Positions 16,268 through 23,867 of a stretch of 64,000 nucleotides of DNA are shown here, one piece after another; position 1 is the first letter of the stretch, and every line of letters starts with the position of its first letter. This stretch comes from Janibacter cremeus (GTDB lineage Bacteria > Actinomycetota > Actinomycetes > Actinomycetales > Dermatophilaceae): the NCBI RefSeq assembly GCF_013409205.1, contig NZ_JACCAE010000001.1, forward strand, positions 372,001 to 436,000. Direction: 5' to 3'. The translations under genes were made by a program, and so were the position numbers. Below the pieces are notes generated by a model. The model did no database searches and was not told the origin of the DNA. It was given only the letters and a program-made list of their open reading frames with translations.

Positions 16268-17345
16268 CAGTGGCTCCGGAGTGGGTGTCGAGGATCGTGT
16301 GGCCGTGGTCGACGAGGTGGCGGATGCTCTCCCCGATGTCGTCGCCGAACTCCTGGCCGGCCATGTCGCCGGCCTCGGCGCGCGTGGCCACGCCCTGCGC
16401 GATGGCCGAGAACTTGAAGCACGAGAACGCCCGGTACCACGGCAGGGCGGCCGGGTCGGTCCCGGTCGCCGCGCAGTAGCGCTCGACGAGGCGGGACGAA
16501 GGGGGCCACCCCGGTTTCGTGCTCAGGCTCGGGATGAGCGGGATGACCGGGCCGTCCGGATCACCCCAGTACATCGCGGTCAGCGCGAGATCGGCGATCG
16601 GGTCGCCGAGGGTGGACAGCTCCCAGTCGAGCACCGCGCGGATGCGCCCCGGGTCGCCGGTGTCGTAGACGCAGTTGTCCATCCGATAGTCACCGTGGAC
16701 GATCCGCGAGCGCGGCGAGGTCGGCATCGACTCACGCAGCCGCGCTACCAGGCCCGGCAGGCGGGGGGCCTGTACCGACACGGTGGCCTTCTCCGACTGG
16801 CCGAGCCACCGGCGCAGCTGCCGCTCGAGGTACCCGTCGCGACGAGAGAGGTCACCCAGACCGGCCTCGTCCGGGTCGACCGCGTGCAGCGCGACGAGGA
16901 CGTCGACGAGGGCATCCGCCATCGCCTTCTTACTGTGCTCGTCCTGCGCGTACCCCGGGGGCAGTTCGTCCCGGATGACGTGCCCGCGGACCTCCTCCAT
17001 GACGTAGTACGGCACGCCCAGGTCATCGCCCGTGGTCTCGTTGACGACGACGTGCGCGACCGGGACGCCGGACCCGGCCAGCCCGACCTGGATCCGCGCC
17101 TCGCGGCCCATGTCATGGGCGCTGGGCAGCAGATCCCCGGTCGGCGGACGCCGCAGGATCAGCCGGTCGCCATCGGCCTTGGTCAGCACGAACGTGAGGT
17201 TCGACTTCCCGCCGGCGATCAGCTCGGCGGTGAAGTCACGCCACGCGTCGCGGCCGGTGGCGGCGGCGATCCGTGGCCCGACGACCGCCGGGCGCAGCAG
17301 GTCCTCCAGCTGGTCCTGGGGTGTTGGCGTGTCGTCCGGTGCCAT
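16260..17345 (-). CDS. APH/ChoK-type phosphotransferase (LvaA/ACAD11 kinase-like)
   Basis: A 361-residue aminoglycoside-phosphotransferase-fold kinase with the catalytic loop IVHGDYRMDNCVYD and the metal-binding VLDWELSTLGDP. This subfamily (the N-terminal half of mammalian ACAD10/11 and bacterial LvaA) phosphorylates hydroxyacyl-CoA substrates and is not an antibiotic-resistance enzyme. It is the first gene of a three-gene operon with an SDR and an ACAD, divergent from a TetR gene; the intergenic region carries a 22-bp palindrome. CGAAGGG lies just before the ATG as a probable ribosome site. Confidence 0.88.
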   Translation of the reverse strand: MAPDDTPTPQDQLEDLLRPAVVGPRIAAATGRDAWRDFTAELIAGGKSNLTFVLTKADGDRLILRRPPTGDLLPSAHDMGREARIQVGLAGSGVPVAHVVVNETTGDDLGVPYYVMEEVRGHVIRDELPPGYAQDEHSKKAMADALVDVLVALHAVDPDEAGLGDLSRRDGYLERQLRRWLGQSEKATVSVQAPRLPGLVARLRESMPTSPRSRIVHGDYRMDNCVYDTGDPGRIRAVLDWELSTLGDPIADLALTAMYWGDPDGPVIPLIPSLSTKPGWPPSSRLVERYCAATGTDPAALPWYRAFSCFKFSAIAQGVATRAEAGDMAGQEFGDDIGESIRHLVDHGHTILDTHSGATDV

Positions 17346-17363
17346 GGGTTCCCTTCGCGCGTT

Positions 17364-17385
17364 ACCGAGCGATCGATCGGTCGGT
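17364..17385. promoter_or_regulatory. TetR-type operator palindrome
   Basis: A 22-bp imperfect palindrome runs from ACCGA to TCGGT around a GATCGATC core, and differs from its own complement at only one symmetric position pair. It lies between the divergent phosphotransferase operon (start 17345) and the TetR gene (start 17463). This is the place and size expected for the TetR operator, so the regulator probably controls both itself and the operon. Confidence 0.65.
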
Positions 17386-17462
17386 GTGTACTCTGGTCAG
17401 CGCACGACCGGATGTCAAGCGTGACGACACCGGGCCGGACGGCGGGACGACAGGAGCCATGC

Positions 17463-18077
17463 ATGACTCACGAGCACTGCATGACCACGGATTGGCGCAG
17501 CTTCGGGCCGGACATGCTCACCCCCGCCCTGCGGGCCGCGTTGGGCGTCTTCGTCCGGGAGGGATACCACGGGACGTCGATCCGCTCGATCGCCGGGGCG
17601 GCCGGCCTGTCCGTCCCGGGGCTCTACCACCACCACCGCTCCAAGCAGGCGATCCTCGACGCGATAGTCACGGCGACGATGACCGAGATGCTCGCCCACA
17701 GCCACGCTGCCGAGGACGACTCGGACGGCACCGCACGCGGCCGGTTCGACAACCTCGTCGAGGCCCTGGTGCGCTTCCACATGGAGCGTCGGGACCATGC
17801 CTTCCTCGCCTCGACCGAGATGCGCAGCATGGATCCCCAGGTGCTGGCTCGGCACATCGCGCAACGTGACGAGCAGCAACGCCTGCTCGAGGCGGCCATC
17901 TCCGACGGTGTCGCGGACGGCAGCTTCGTCAGCGCCTACCCCGCCGATGCAGCACGCGCGGTCTCGTCGCTGTGCGTCTCGATCGCCACGTGGTACCGGC
18001 CCGACGGTCCCCTGACCGAGGACGAGGTCATCGAGCGACACCTGGACTTCGCCCGTCGGATCGTCGGCGCAGCGTGA
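17463..18077 (+). CDS. TetR family transcriptional regulator
   Basis: A 204-residue TetR regulator with the N-terminal helix-turn-helix (about residues 35-65, TSIRSIAGAAGLSVPGLYHH) and a helical ligand-binding C-terminal domain of the TetR_C_33/KstR2-like kind. The ATG at 17463 has AGGAG 7 bases upstream; another ATG 4 bases earlier is in a different frame. It is divergent from the phosphotransferase/SDR/ACAD operon, with a palindrome between them. An acyl-CoA inducer is likely by analogy with FadR/KstR2-like proteins. Confidence 0.92.
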   Translation: MTHEHCMTTDWRSFGPDMLTPALRAALGVFVREGYHGTSIRSIAGAAGLSVPGLYHHHRSKQAILDAIVTATMTEMLAHSHAAEDDSDGTARGRFDNLVEALVRFHMERRDHAFLASTEMRSMDPQVLARHIAQRDEQQRLLEAAISDGVADGSFVSAYPADAARAVSSLCVSIATWYRPDGPLTEDEVIERHLDFARRIVGAA

Positions 18078-18083
18078 CGAGCC

Positions 18084-18104
18084 GTGCCGGGGGCGGTCCG
18101 GCAC
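18084..18104. terminator. Hairpin between convergent genes
   Basis: GTGCCGG and CCGGCAC form a 7-bp stem with a 7-base loop in the 36-bp gap between the convergent TetR and M20 peptidase genes. There is no T-run. A bidirectional terminator is likely from its place. Confidence 0.5.
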
Positions 18105-18113
18105 AGCGCTTGA

Positions 18114-19670
18114 TCACTTCGCGAGGAAGCCGGCGAAGACCTCGTACATGAAGTCCGTGCCCTGCTTGAGCGCCTCGACGAAGATGCGCTCGTTGTTGCC
18201 GTGCATCCCGATCAGCTGCTCGTTGCTCAGCACGTAGGGGTACACGCCGTAGCCGGGCACCCCCTTCGCCCGCCACGGGTCCAAGCTGGTGCCCGCCTCA
18301 AAGAGTGCCGGCGCGAAGGGGGTCCCTTCGTACGTCTTTTCCGTCGCCGACTCCATGGCCCGCCAAAGGTCGGTGTCGAGGTCGGCCGGCGGGGTCGCCC
18401 ACGTCTCGTCGAGCGACGCGAGCTGCTCCTCCTCGCTCACGCCGTCGGGCACGACGAGTTTGACCTCGACGTCGCGGTCGGCGAGGAGCCCGCGCACCTT
18501 CGCGAGGAAGTCGCGCGGCTTCTCCCCACCGGGGATGCCACGGCAGTTCACGCGCACCTCTGCCGAGGACGGGATGACGTTCTCCTTGTAGCCCGCCTCC
18601 TCGATGACGAAGGCATGCGTGGTGCGCAGCAGCGCTCGATGCAGATACGGGTAGTCGGAATGCTTGACGACCAGTCGCGCGGCCCGCTCCCGCACCCAGT
18701 CGCTCCTCGTGCGGAGCAGCAACCGAATGGCACCGGCGAACCGCCGGTCGTCCGTCGTGTCCTGCACCGCCTCGAAGTACTCACGGGTGACGTCGGTCAG
18801 GTGGACCGGCGCCTCCCACTCCCCCAACTCGCTCACGGCGCGGGAGAGCGTGACGACAGCCGTCTCGTCAGGGATCGGCTTCGAGGAGTGGGTGGCCACC
18901 CCCTTCGCCGTGATGTCGATGTTGAAGTAGACGTTGTCCTGGCGGGTGGCCGTGATGAGCATCGGCGTCGTGGAGTCGCTCTGCGCGAGGAACCAGCCGC
19001 CCTCGGTCAGGACCGACCCGGCGTCGATCTTGTCCCAGTGGTGCTCGGCCAACCACCGCGAGCCATAGGAGCCGGCCTCCTCGTCGCAGTCGGTGAGCAC
19101 GATGATGTCCCGGTCGAACTCGGCGCCCTCGTCGAGGTGACGGAGCATGGCGCTGATGGACGCCGAGTTGGCGCCCTTCATGTCCAGGGCACCGCGGCCG
19201 TAGATCTCGCCGTCGATGACCTTCCCGGCGAAGGGGTCGACGTCCCAGTTGTCCTCCTCCACCGGGACGACGTCCGAGTGACCCAGCAGGAGCAATGGCT
19301 CGGCCGAGCCCTTACCGGGGATACGGGCTATGACGTGCACGTTGTCCGGCTGCGGCGTCTCGATGATCTCGACGGGCACGCCGGCGTTCTCCCAGATCGT
19401 CTTGAGCCACTCGCCGTGCGCACGGGTCTTGCCGCCCTCGCCGTAGTTCTGCGTGTCGTAGGACAGCATCCGCTTGAGCAGGTCGACCGGGTCCTTGTCG
19501 GCTGCCGGGATGGCTGCCCCGGTCAGGCTCGTCGCAGACTGCGAGGGTCGCGCGTAGGCGGTCGCGCCCCCGGCTGCCGTCAAGCCCAGGGCCGCCGCAC
19601 CGATGCCACCGAGGACAGCCCGTCGCGGCAGTCCTTCCCCGGTGGGCGTGCGTTCGAGCTGGTGATCCAT
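18114..19670 (-). CDS. Tat-exported M20 family zinc peptidase
   Basis: A 518-residue protein. The N-terminus has a twin-arginine signal (PRRAVLGGIGAAALGLTAAG) and then an M20 dipeptidase/carboxypeptidase core: GHSDVVP, GALDMKGANSA, DCDEEAGS and a late metal-ligand region. M20 enzymes hydrolyse peptide or N-acyl bonds with two zinc ions. The ATG at 19670 is chosen because AAAGGAG lies 6 bases upstream and the signal peptide follows directly; the longer reading adds 56 poor residues. It acts outside the cytoplasm and is transcribed alone. Confidence 0.88.
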   Translation of the reverse strand: MDHQLERTPTGEGLPRRAVLGGIGAAALGLTAAGGATAYARPSQSATSLTGAAIPAADKDPVDLLKRMLSYDTQNYGEGGKTRAHGEWLKTIWENAGVPVEIIETPQPDNVHVIARIPGKGSAEPLLLLGHSDVVPVEEDNWDVDPFAGKVIDGEIYGRGALDMKGANSASISAMLRHLDEGAEFDRDIIVLTDCDEEAGSYGSRWLAEHHWDKIDAGSVLTEGGWFLAQSDSTTPMLITATRQDNVYFNIDITAKGVATHSSKPIPDETAVVTLSRAVSELGEWEAPVHLTDVTREYFEAVQDTTDDRRFAGAIRLLLRTRSDWVRERAARLVVKHSDYPYLHRALLRTTHAFVIEEAGYKENVIPSSAEVRVNCRGIPGGEKPRDFLAKVRGLLADRDVEVKLVVPDGVSEEEQLASLDETWATPPADLDTDLWRAMESATEKTYEGTPFAPALFEAGTSLDPWRAKGVPGYGVYPYVLSNEQLIGMHGNNERIFVEALKQGTDFMYEVFAGFLAK

Positions 19671-19921
19671 GTCGACTCCTTTGTCTTGTGGGTCCTCCGT
19701 ACGCTGCTCGCAGCGCCCTTGTCGCACAACGGGGTCCGTGGATCGCTCTCGATGAGCGGTCGCTTGCTGAGGCCGGCGGCAGCACCCTTCCGCTGCACTG
19801 GTCAGTCCGTGAAGCGGTACGGGTGAGTAGGTGACCAAGCCGTGACGAAGGGGTCGCAGCCAGCCTCCGTGGGGCTCTCCTCGTGGGCGCAGCTCTCAGG
19901 TCGGCGGCTGGTGTGGGATCG

Positions 19922-19948
19922 CCAGTGGTCGTGAGCCGCGGCCACTGG
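19922..19948 (-). terminator. Hairpin after the 90-residue gene
   Basis: CCAGTGG and CCACTGG form a 7-bp stem starting 4 bases after the stop of the small gene at 19953-20225. The tail is not T-rich. Probable intrinsic terminator. Confidence 0.4.
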
Positions 19949-19952
19949 GCTC

Positions 19953-20225
19953 TCATTCCCGCAGGGAGCCGATCTCCTCACCTGCGTCCGGGTAGGCCGC
20001 CAGCACTTCCTCGATGTCGATGTACTGCGGCAGGTCCTGCGCGTCCTGGTGCTGCAGGAGGTACTGGATCGTCGCCCGGGCCGTGCTCTCGTCCGGGCCG
20101 AGCAGTCCGTCGCTGCTGTCCTCGGCCTCGCCGAGCAGCAGGGTGAGCGCGACGGCGCCCTCCCCGGTCTCGACGCTCACCTCGTATTCACCCTCACCCT
20201 GCGAGACGACCTCGAAGTCCTGCAT
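19953..20225 (-). CDS. Small acidic hypothetical protein
   Basis: A 90-residue acidic soluble protein with no cysteine and no membrane segment. It has a good ribosome site (AGGAGAGGAG) before the ATG at 20225, and coding-like codon use. The N-terminal half suggests a beta-sheet (YEVSVETGEGAVALTLLLG) and the C-terminal half a helix. The family is not recognised. The upstream region carries two tandem palindromes. Confidence 0.7.
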   Translation of the reverse strand: MQDFEVVSQGEGEYEVSVETGEGAVALTLLLGEAEDSSDGLLGPDESTARATIQYLLQHQDAQDLPQYIDIEEVLAAYPDAGEEIGSLRE

Positions 20226-20292
20226 GGGCCTCTCCTCTCCTGATCAACTCAGACCACACCCACAGCACGCTGGCGTCAAGAGACCCCCGGGC

Positions 20293-20331
20293 GGCCGGCA
20301 CGGATGCCGGCCAAGGTCACCATTTGGTGAC
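20293..20331. promoter_or_regulatory. Two adjacent palindromes in a divergent intergenic region
   Basis: GGCCGGCA-CGGA-TGCCGGCC (20293-20312) is a perfect 8-bp inverted repeat. GTCACC-ATTT-GGTGAC (20316-20331) is a perfect 6-bp one, 3 bases later. They lie between the genes starting at 20225 (minus) and 20395 (plus). The second has the symmetry of an operator; the first could be a hairpin. No local regulator can be assigned. Confidence 0.4.
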
Positions 20332-20394
20332 GTCCCGCGCGTCTCGACGCTGGGATGCCGCGTACTGCGCGCCACGAGTGACACCGTGGCCGGT

Positions 20395-20520
20395 ATGGCA
20401 CTTACTGTCGCCCTCGCGGCGGCCGGGATGGTCGCCGGGGCCCTGCTCCCCTTCGCCATGGCGTGGGTGGAGAAGACCCTGATGACCGGCCCGACCCACG
20501 TCGACCGTCACTCCGGCTGA
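20395..20520 (+). CDS. Possible small membrane protein (41 residues)
   Basis: ATG to TGA encodes 41 residues with a hydrophobic N-terminal helix (ALTVALAAAGMVAGALLPFA) followed by a short polar tail. There is no clear Shine-Dalgarno site. It fills an otherwise empty gap and is followed 13 bp later by a strong GC hairpin that could terminate it. Support is limited to composition and position. Confidence 0.35.
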   Translation: MALTVALAAAGMVAGALLPFAMAWVEKTLMTGPTHVDRHSG

Positions 20521-20533
20521 CGTCCGACTCCCG

Positions 20534-20556
20534 CCCCGCCGGCACCACCGGCGGGG
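20534..20556 (+). terminator. GC-rich hairpin
   Basis: CCCCGCCGG and CCGGCGGGG form a perfect 9-bp stem with a 5-base loop, 13 bp after the small ORF at 20395-20520 and 70 bp before the IclR gene. There is no T-run, as is common in actinobacteria. Confidence 0.5.
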
Positions 20557-20625
20557 TACTTGAGCGCCTCCGCCCCGCCGCGTCATCATCGGGGCTGCCG
20601 CCGCGCTGCGTAGACTCTCCGGACC

Positions 20626-21306
20626 ATGAGCACCCTGCAGACGCTTGATCGTGGTCTCGAGGCGATCGAGATCATCTCGCAGCGCACCGGCGGCATCTCC
20701 CCCGCCGCACTGGCCGACGAGCTCGGTGTGCACCGCGCGGGCGCCTATCGCATCCTGACGACGCTGGAGCACCGACGCCTCGTCGCCAAGGGCAACGACG
20801 GCCGCTACCGACTCGGCAGCGGGACGCTCGTCGTCGCCGGTCGCTTCATGAGCCAGTACCGGGCCTCCGCGCAGCCGGTGGTGCAGGACCTCGCCGACCG
20901 CAGCGGCTGCACCGCCTTCGTCGCCATCGCCGACCGGTCCGAGTCGATCGCGATCGCCGTCGCCGAGCCGGCCGCGCGCGGCTCGATCGGGATCAGCTAC
21001 CAGGTCGGCGCCCGTCACCCCCTCGAGCAGGGCGCCGATGGTCTGGCGATCCTCGCCCAACGCCCCGAGCGCGAGAGCGACAGCGAAGCCGTGCGACGCT
21101 CCCGCGCACAGGGGTACGCGATCTCCGACGGTGAGGTCCAGCCCGGCGCCGTCGGCGTCGCCATCGGAACCGGCGAGGCCTCCTCCGGGTCCGACGTCGA
21201 GGCCTCGATCGGTGTCATCCGGCTCGGCCTGCCCGGGGACCTGGACATCGACCGACTGCTGCCCCTCGTCCACGATGCACGAGCATCCGTGGCGCGCCTG
21301 TACTGA
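20626..21306 (+). CDS. IclR family transcriptional regulator
   Basis: A 226-residue IclR protein: N-terminal winged helix (about residues 5-65, ISPAALADELGVHRAGAYRI) and a GAF-like effector domain. It is somewhat shorter than the usual 240-260. A TAGACT -10-like element lies 9 bases before the ATG and there is no ribosome site, so the transcript is probably leaderless. It sits directly upstream of the P450/homogentisate operon on the same strand. IclR proteins commonly control aromatic-acid pathways, so it is the likely regulator of the operon and the binder of the palindromes at 21430-21467. Confidence 0.9.
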   Translation: MSTLQTLDRGLEAIEIISQRTGGISPAALADELGVHRAGAYRILTTLEHRRLVAKGNDGRYRLGSGTLVVAGRFMSQYRASAQPVVQDLADRSGCTAFVAIADRSESIAIAVAEPAARGSIGISYQVGARHPLEQGADGLAILAQRPERESDSEAVRRSRAQGYAISDGEVQPGAVGVAIGTGEASSGSDVEASIGVIRLGLPGDLDIDRLLPLVHDARASVARLY

Positions 21307-21401
21307 GGGACCGCCGGCGTCGGGGCTCCCGCAGACCTCTCCGCACCGCCACCATCGTGGCTCGTCGCCATCGCGCCACCCCGCTCACGTCAAAACCACT
21401 C

Positions 21402-21430
21402 TTGACCCTCGATGTGGGCTGCACTACTTT
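21402..21430 (+). promoter_or_regulatory. Predicted promoter of the P450/homogentisate operon
   Basis: TTGACC (21402-21407) and TACTTT (21425-21430) are separated by 17 bp, a good -35/-10 arrangement. The transcription start would fall around 21437, within the first palindrome, so binding there should repress. Confidence 0.55.
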
Positions 21431-21467
21431 GTGCGGAGTCCGCACACAACTGTGCGTTGTCCGCACA
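21430..21467. promoter_or_regulatory. Two phased IclR-like operator boxes
   Basis: Box 1 (21430-21446) is TGTGCGGA-G-TCCGCACA, a perfect 8-bp inverted repeat. Box 2 (21451-21467) is TGTGCGTT-G-TCCGCACA, with 6 of 8 arm positions paired. Their centres are 21 bp apart, two helical turns, so two dimers could bind the same face. They cover the predicted transcription start of the P450 gene, whose ATG is at 21479. The IclR gene just upstream is the obvious candidate binder. Confidence 0.7.
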
Positions 21468-21478
21468 AGGGAGTGTTC

Positions 21479-23812
21479 ATGTCCACCGCCTGCCCCGTCT
21501 CTCGTGGAGCCGCCGAGTTCGACCCCTTCGGCGACGGCTACCAACAGGACCCGCCGGCCTACGTCGAGTGGTCACGTGAGTCGGAGCCGGTCTTCTACAG
21601 CCCGAAGCTCGACTACTGGGTCGTCACGCGCTACGAGGACATCAAGGCGATCTTCCGCGACAACGTCACCTTCTCCCCGTCGGTCGCGCTGGAGAAGATC
21701 ACGCCGACGAGCCAGGCGGCCAACGACGTCCTGGCCTCCTACGACTACGGCATGAACCGCACGCTGGTGAACGAGGACGAGCCGGCCCACATGGAGCGCC
21801 GCCGCGCGCTGATGGAGCCCTTCTCCCCCGAGCACCTGGCCCACCACGAGCCGATGGTCCGCGCCCTCGTGCGCGAGTACGTCGACGCCTTCATCGACGA
21901 CGGCCGCGCGGACCTGGTCAACCAGATGTTCTGGGAGATCCCGCTGACCGTGGCGCTGGAGTTCCTCGGCGTCCCCGATGACGACAAGCCGAAGCTGCGT
22001 GAGTACTCCGTCGCCCACACCGTCAACACGTGGGGCCGGCCGGAGCCGGAGGAGCAGGTCGCCGTCGCCCATGCCGTCGGCAACTTCTGGCAGTACGCGG
22101 GCGGGGTCCTGGAGCGGATGCGCGAGCGGCCCGAGGACCACGGGTGGATGCAGTACGGCATCCGCACGCAGCGCGAGCTGCCGGAGGTCGTCACCGACTC
22201 CTACCTGCACTCGATGATGATGGCCGGCATCGTCGCCGCCCACGAGACGACGGCCAACGGCATCGCCAACGCCGTGAAGCTGCTGCTGGAGAACCGCGCC
22301 ATCTGGGACCAGATCTGCGCCGAGCCCTCCCTCATCCCCAACGCCGTCGAGGAGTGCCTGCGGCACAACGGGTCGCAGGCCGCGTGGCGCCGCATCACGA
22401 CCGCACCGACCCGGATCGGCGGCGTCGCCGTCCCCGAGGGCGCGCGCATCCTCATGGTCTCCTCCTCCGGCAACCACGACCCGCGCCGCTTCGAGGACCC
22501 CGAGCTGGTGGACGTGCGCCGCGACGACGCCGCCGACCACCTCACCTTCGGCTACGGCGCACACCAGTGCCTGGGCAAGAACCTCGCTCGCATGGAGATG
22601 CAGATCTTCCTCGAGGAGCTCACCGGCCGCCTGCCGCACATGCGCCTGGCCGAGCAGGACTTCACCTACGTGCCCAACACCTCCTTCCGCGGGCCGGAGC
22701 ACCTGTGGGTCGAGTGGGACCCCGCGGCCAACCCCGAGCGCACGCAACCCTCGATCCTCCAGCCGCGGGTCGAGGTCAACATCGGTGAGCCCACCACGGC
22801 CCACCACAGCCGTCCGATGCGGGTGGAGAGCGTCGTCGACGCCGCCGACGGCGTCCGGCACATCACCCTCAGCAGCGCTGACGGCACCGCCCTGCCGGCC
22901 TTCACCCCCGGCTCGCACATCGACGTCGAGTGCGGCGACAGCGGGATCGTGCGCCAGTACTCGCTGTGCGGTCTCCCGCCGGCACCGGTCCAGCCCGCGG
23001 GTTGCCCGGTCCCGCACATCCCGCGCCCGCAGCGCTACGAGATCGCCGTCCTGCGTGAGGAGGAGTCCCGTGGCGGCTCGTCCTGGGTGCACGACCACGT
23101 GCGCGAAGGGGAGATCCTCACCGTCCGCGGACCGCGCAACCACTTCCGCCTGCCCGAGCGTGCCCAGCGCTACGTCTTCGTCGCCGGCGGCATCGGCATC
23201 ACCCCGATCCGGGCGATGGCCGCGCAGGCGGCTCGCGAGGACGTGCCCTACGAGATCCACTACCTCGGTCGCGAGCGCGCCGGTATGGCCTTCGCCCACG
23301 AGCTGCTGGCCGAGCACGACGACCGGCTCTCGGTCCACTGCTCCGGCGAGGGCCCCCGCGCGGACCTGCTGCAACTGATGGCCGACAACGCGCAGGACGG
23401 CCGCGCCGGCCGAGTGCACGTCTACGCGTGCGGCCCGCAGCGGATGATCGACGACCTCAGCGCCGCCAGCGCCGACTGGCCCGAGGAGAGCGTGGTCTTC
23501 GAGCACTTCTCCTCCACCCTCGGCGAGCTCGACCCGGAGGTCGAGCACGAGTTCACCGTGCACCTGGCGGACTCGGACACCGACCTGGTCGTCCCCCGCG
23601 ACCGCACCCTCCTGCAGACCCTGCGGGATGCCGGACGGCAGATTCCCTCCAACTGCCAGGAGGGCCTGTGCGGCACCTGCGAGGTGCCCGTCCTCGACGG
23701 AGAGGTCGACCACCGCGACGTCGTCCTGACCGGGTCCGAGCGTCGCGAGGGCGACCGGATGATGTCGTGCTGCTCCCGCGCGGTCGGCGACCGGATCGTC
23801 CTCGGGCTCTGA
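21479..23812 (+). CDS. Self-sufficient cytochrome P450 (class VII, CYP116B-like)
   Basis: A 777-residue natural fusion. Residues about 1-420 are a P450 with I-helix AAHETTANG and haem-thiolate motif FGYGAHQCLGKNLAR. Residues about 440-680 are a phthalate dioxygenase reductase-like module with flavin-binding RQYSLCG and nucleotide-binding GGIGITPIRAM. Residues about 690-777 are a plant-type 2Fe-2S ferredoxin (CQEGLCGTC and later Cys). Length and order fit CYP116B enzymes, which hydroxylate small aromatic or alkyl substrates with NAD(P)H. GGGAG precedes the ATG. It heads an operon with a permease, homogentisate dioxygenase and fumarylacetoacetase, so its product may feed homogentisate. Confidence 0.95.
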   Translation: MSTACPVSRGAAEFDPFGDGYQQDPPAYVEWSRESEPVFYSPKLDYWVVTRYEDIKAIFRDNVTFSPSVALEKITPTSQAANDVLASYDYGMNRTLVNEDEPAHMERRRALMEPFSPEHLAHHEPMVRALVREYVDAFIDDGRADLVNQMFWEIPLTVALEFLGVPDDDKPKLREYSVAHTVNTWGRPEPEEQVAVAHAVGNFWQYAGGVLERMRERPEDHGWMQYGIRTQRELPEVVTDSYLHSMMMAGIVAAHETTANGIANAVKLLLENRAIWDQICAEPSLIPNAVEECLRHNGSQAAWRRITTAPTRIGGVAVPEGARILMVSSSGNHDPRRFEDPELVDVRRDDAADHLTFGYGAHQCLGKNLARMEMQIFLEELTGRLPHMRLAEQDFTYVPNTSFRGPEHLWVEWDPAANPERTQPSILQPRVEVNIGEPTTAHHSRPMRVESVVDAADGVRHITLSSADGTALPAFTPGSHIDVECGDSGIVRQYSLCGLPPAPVQPAGCPVPHIPRPQRYEIAVLREEESRGGSSWVHDHVREGEILTVRGPRNHFRLPERAQRYVFVAGGIGITPIRAMAAQAAREDVPYEIHYLGRERAGMAFAHELLAEHDDRLSVHCSGEGPRADLLQLMADNAQDGRAGRVHVYACGPQRMIDDLSAASADWPEESVVFEHFSSTLGELDPEVEHEFTVHLADSDTDLVVPRDRTLLQTLRDAGRQIPSNCQEGLCGTCEVPVLDGEVDHRDVVLTGSERREGDRMMSCCSRAVGDRIVLGL

Positions 23813-23867
23813 CCCCCTTCGCCACCACCCCTGCCCGCCGCCCCCAACCAGACACCAAAGGCAGCCG

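Noticed and set aside
16260..17345. Aminoglycoside resistance kinase
   Set aside because: The operon context with SDR and ACAD and the subfamily pattern fit acyl-CoA metabolism, not resistance.
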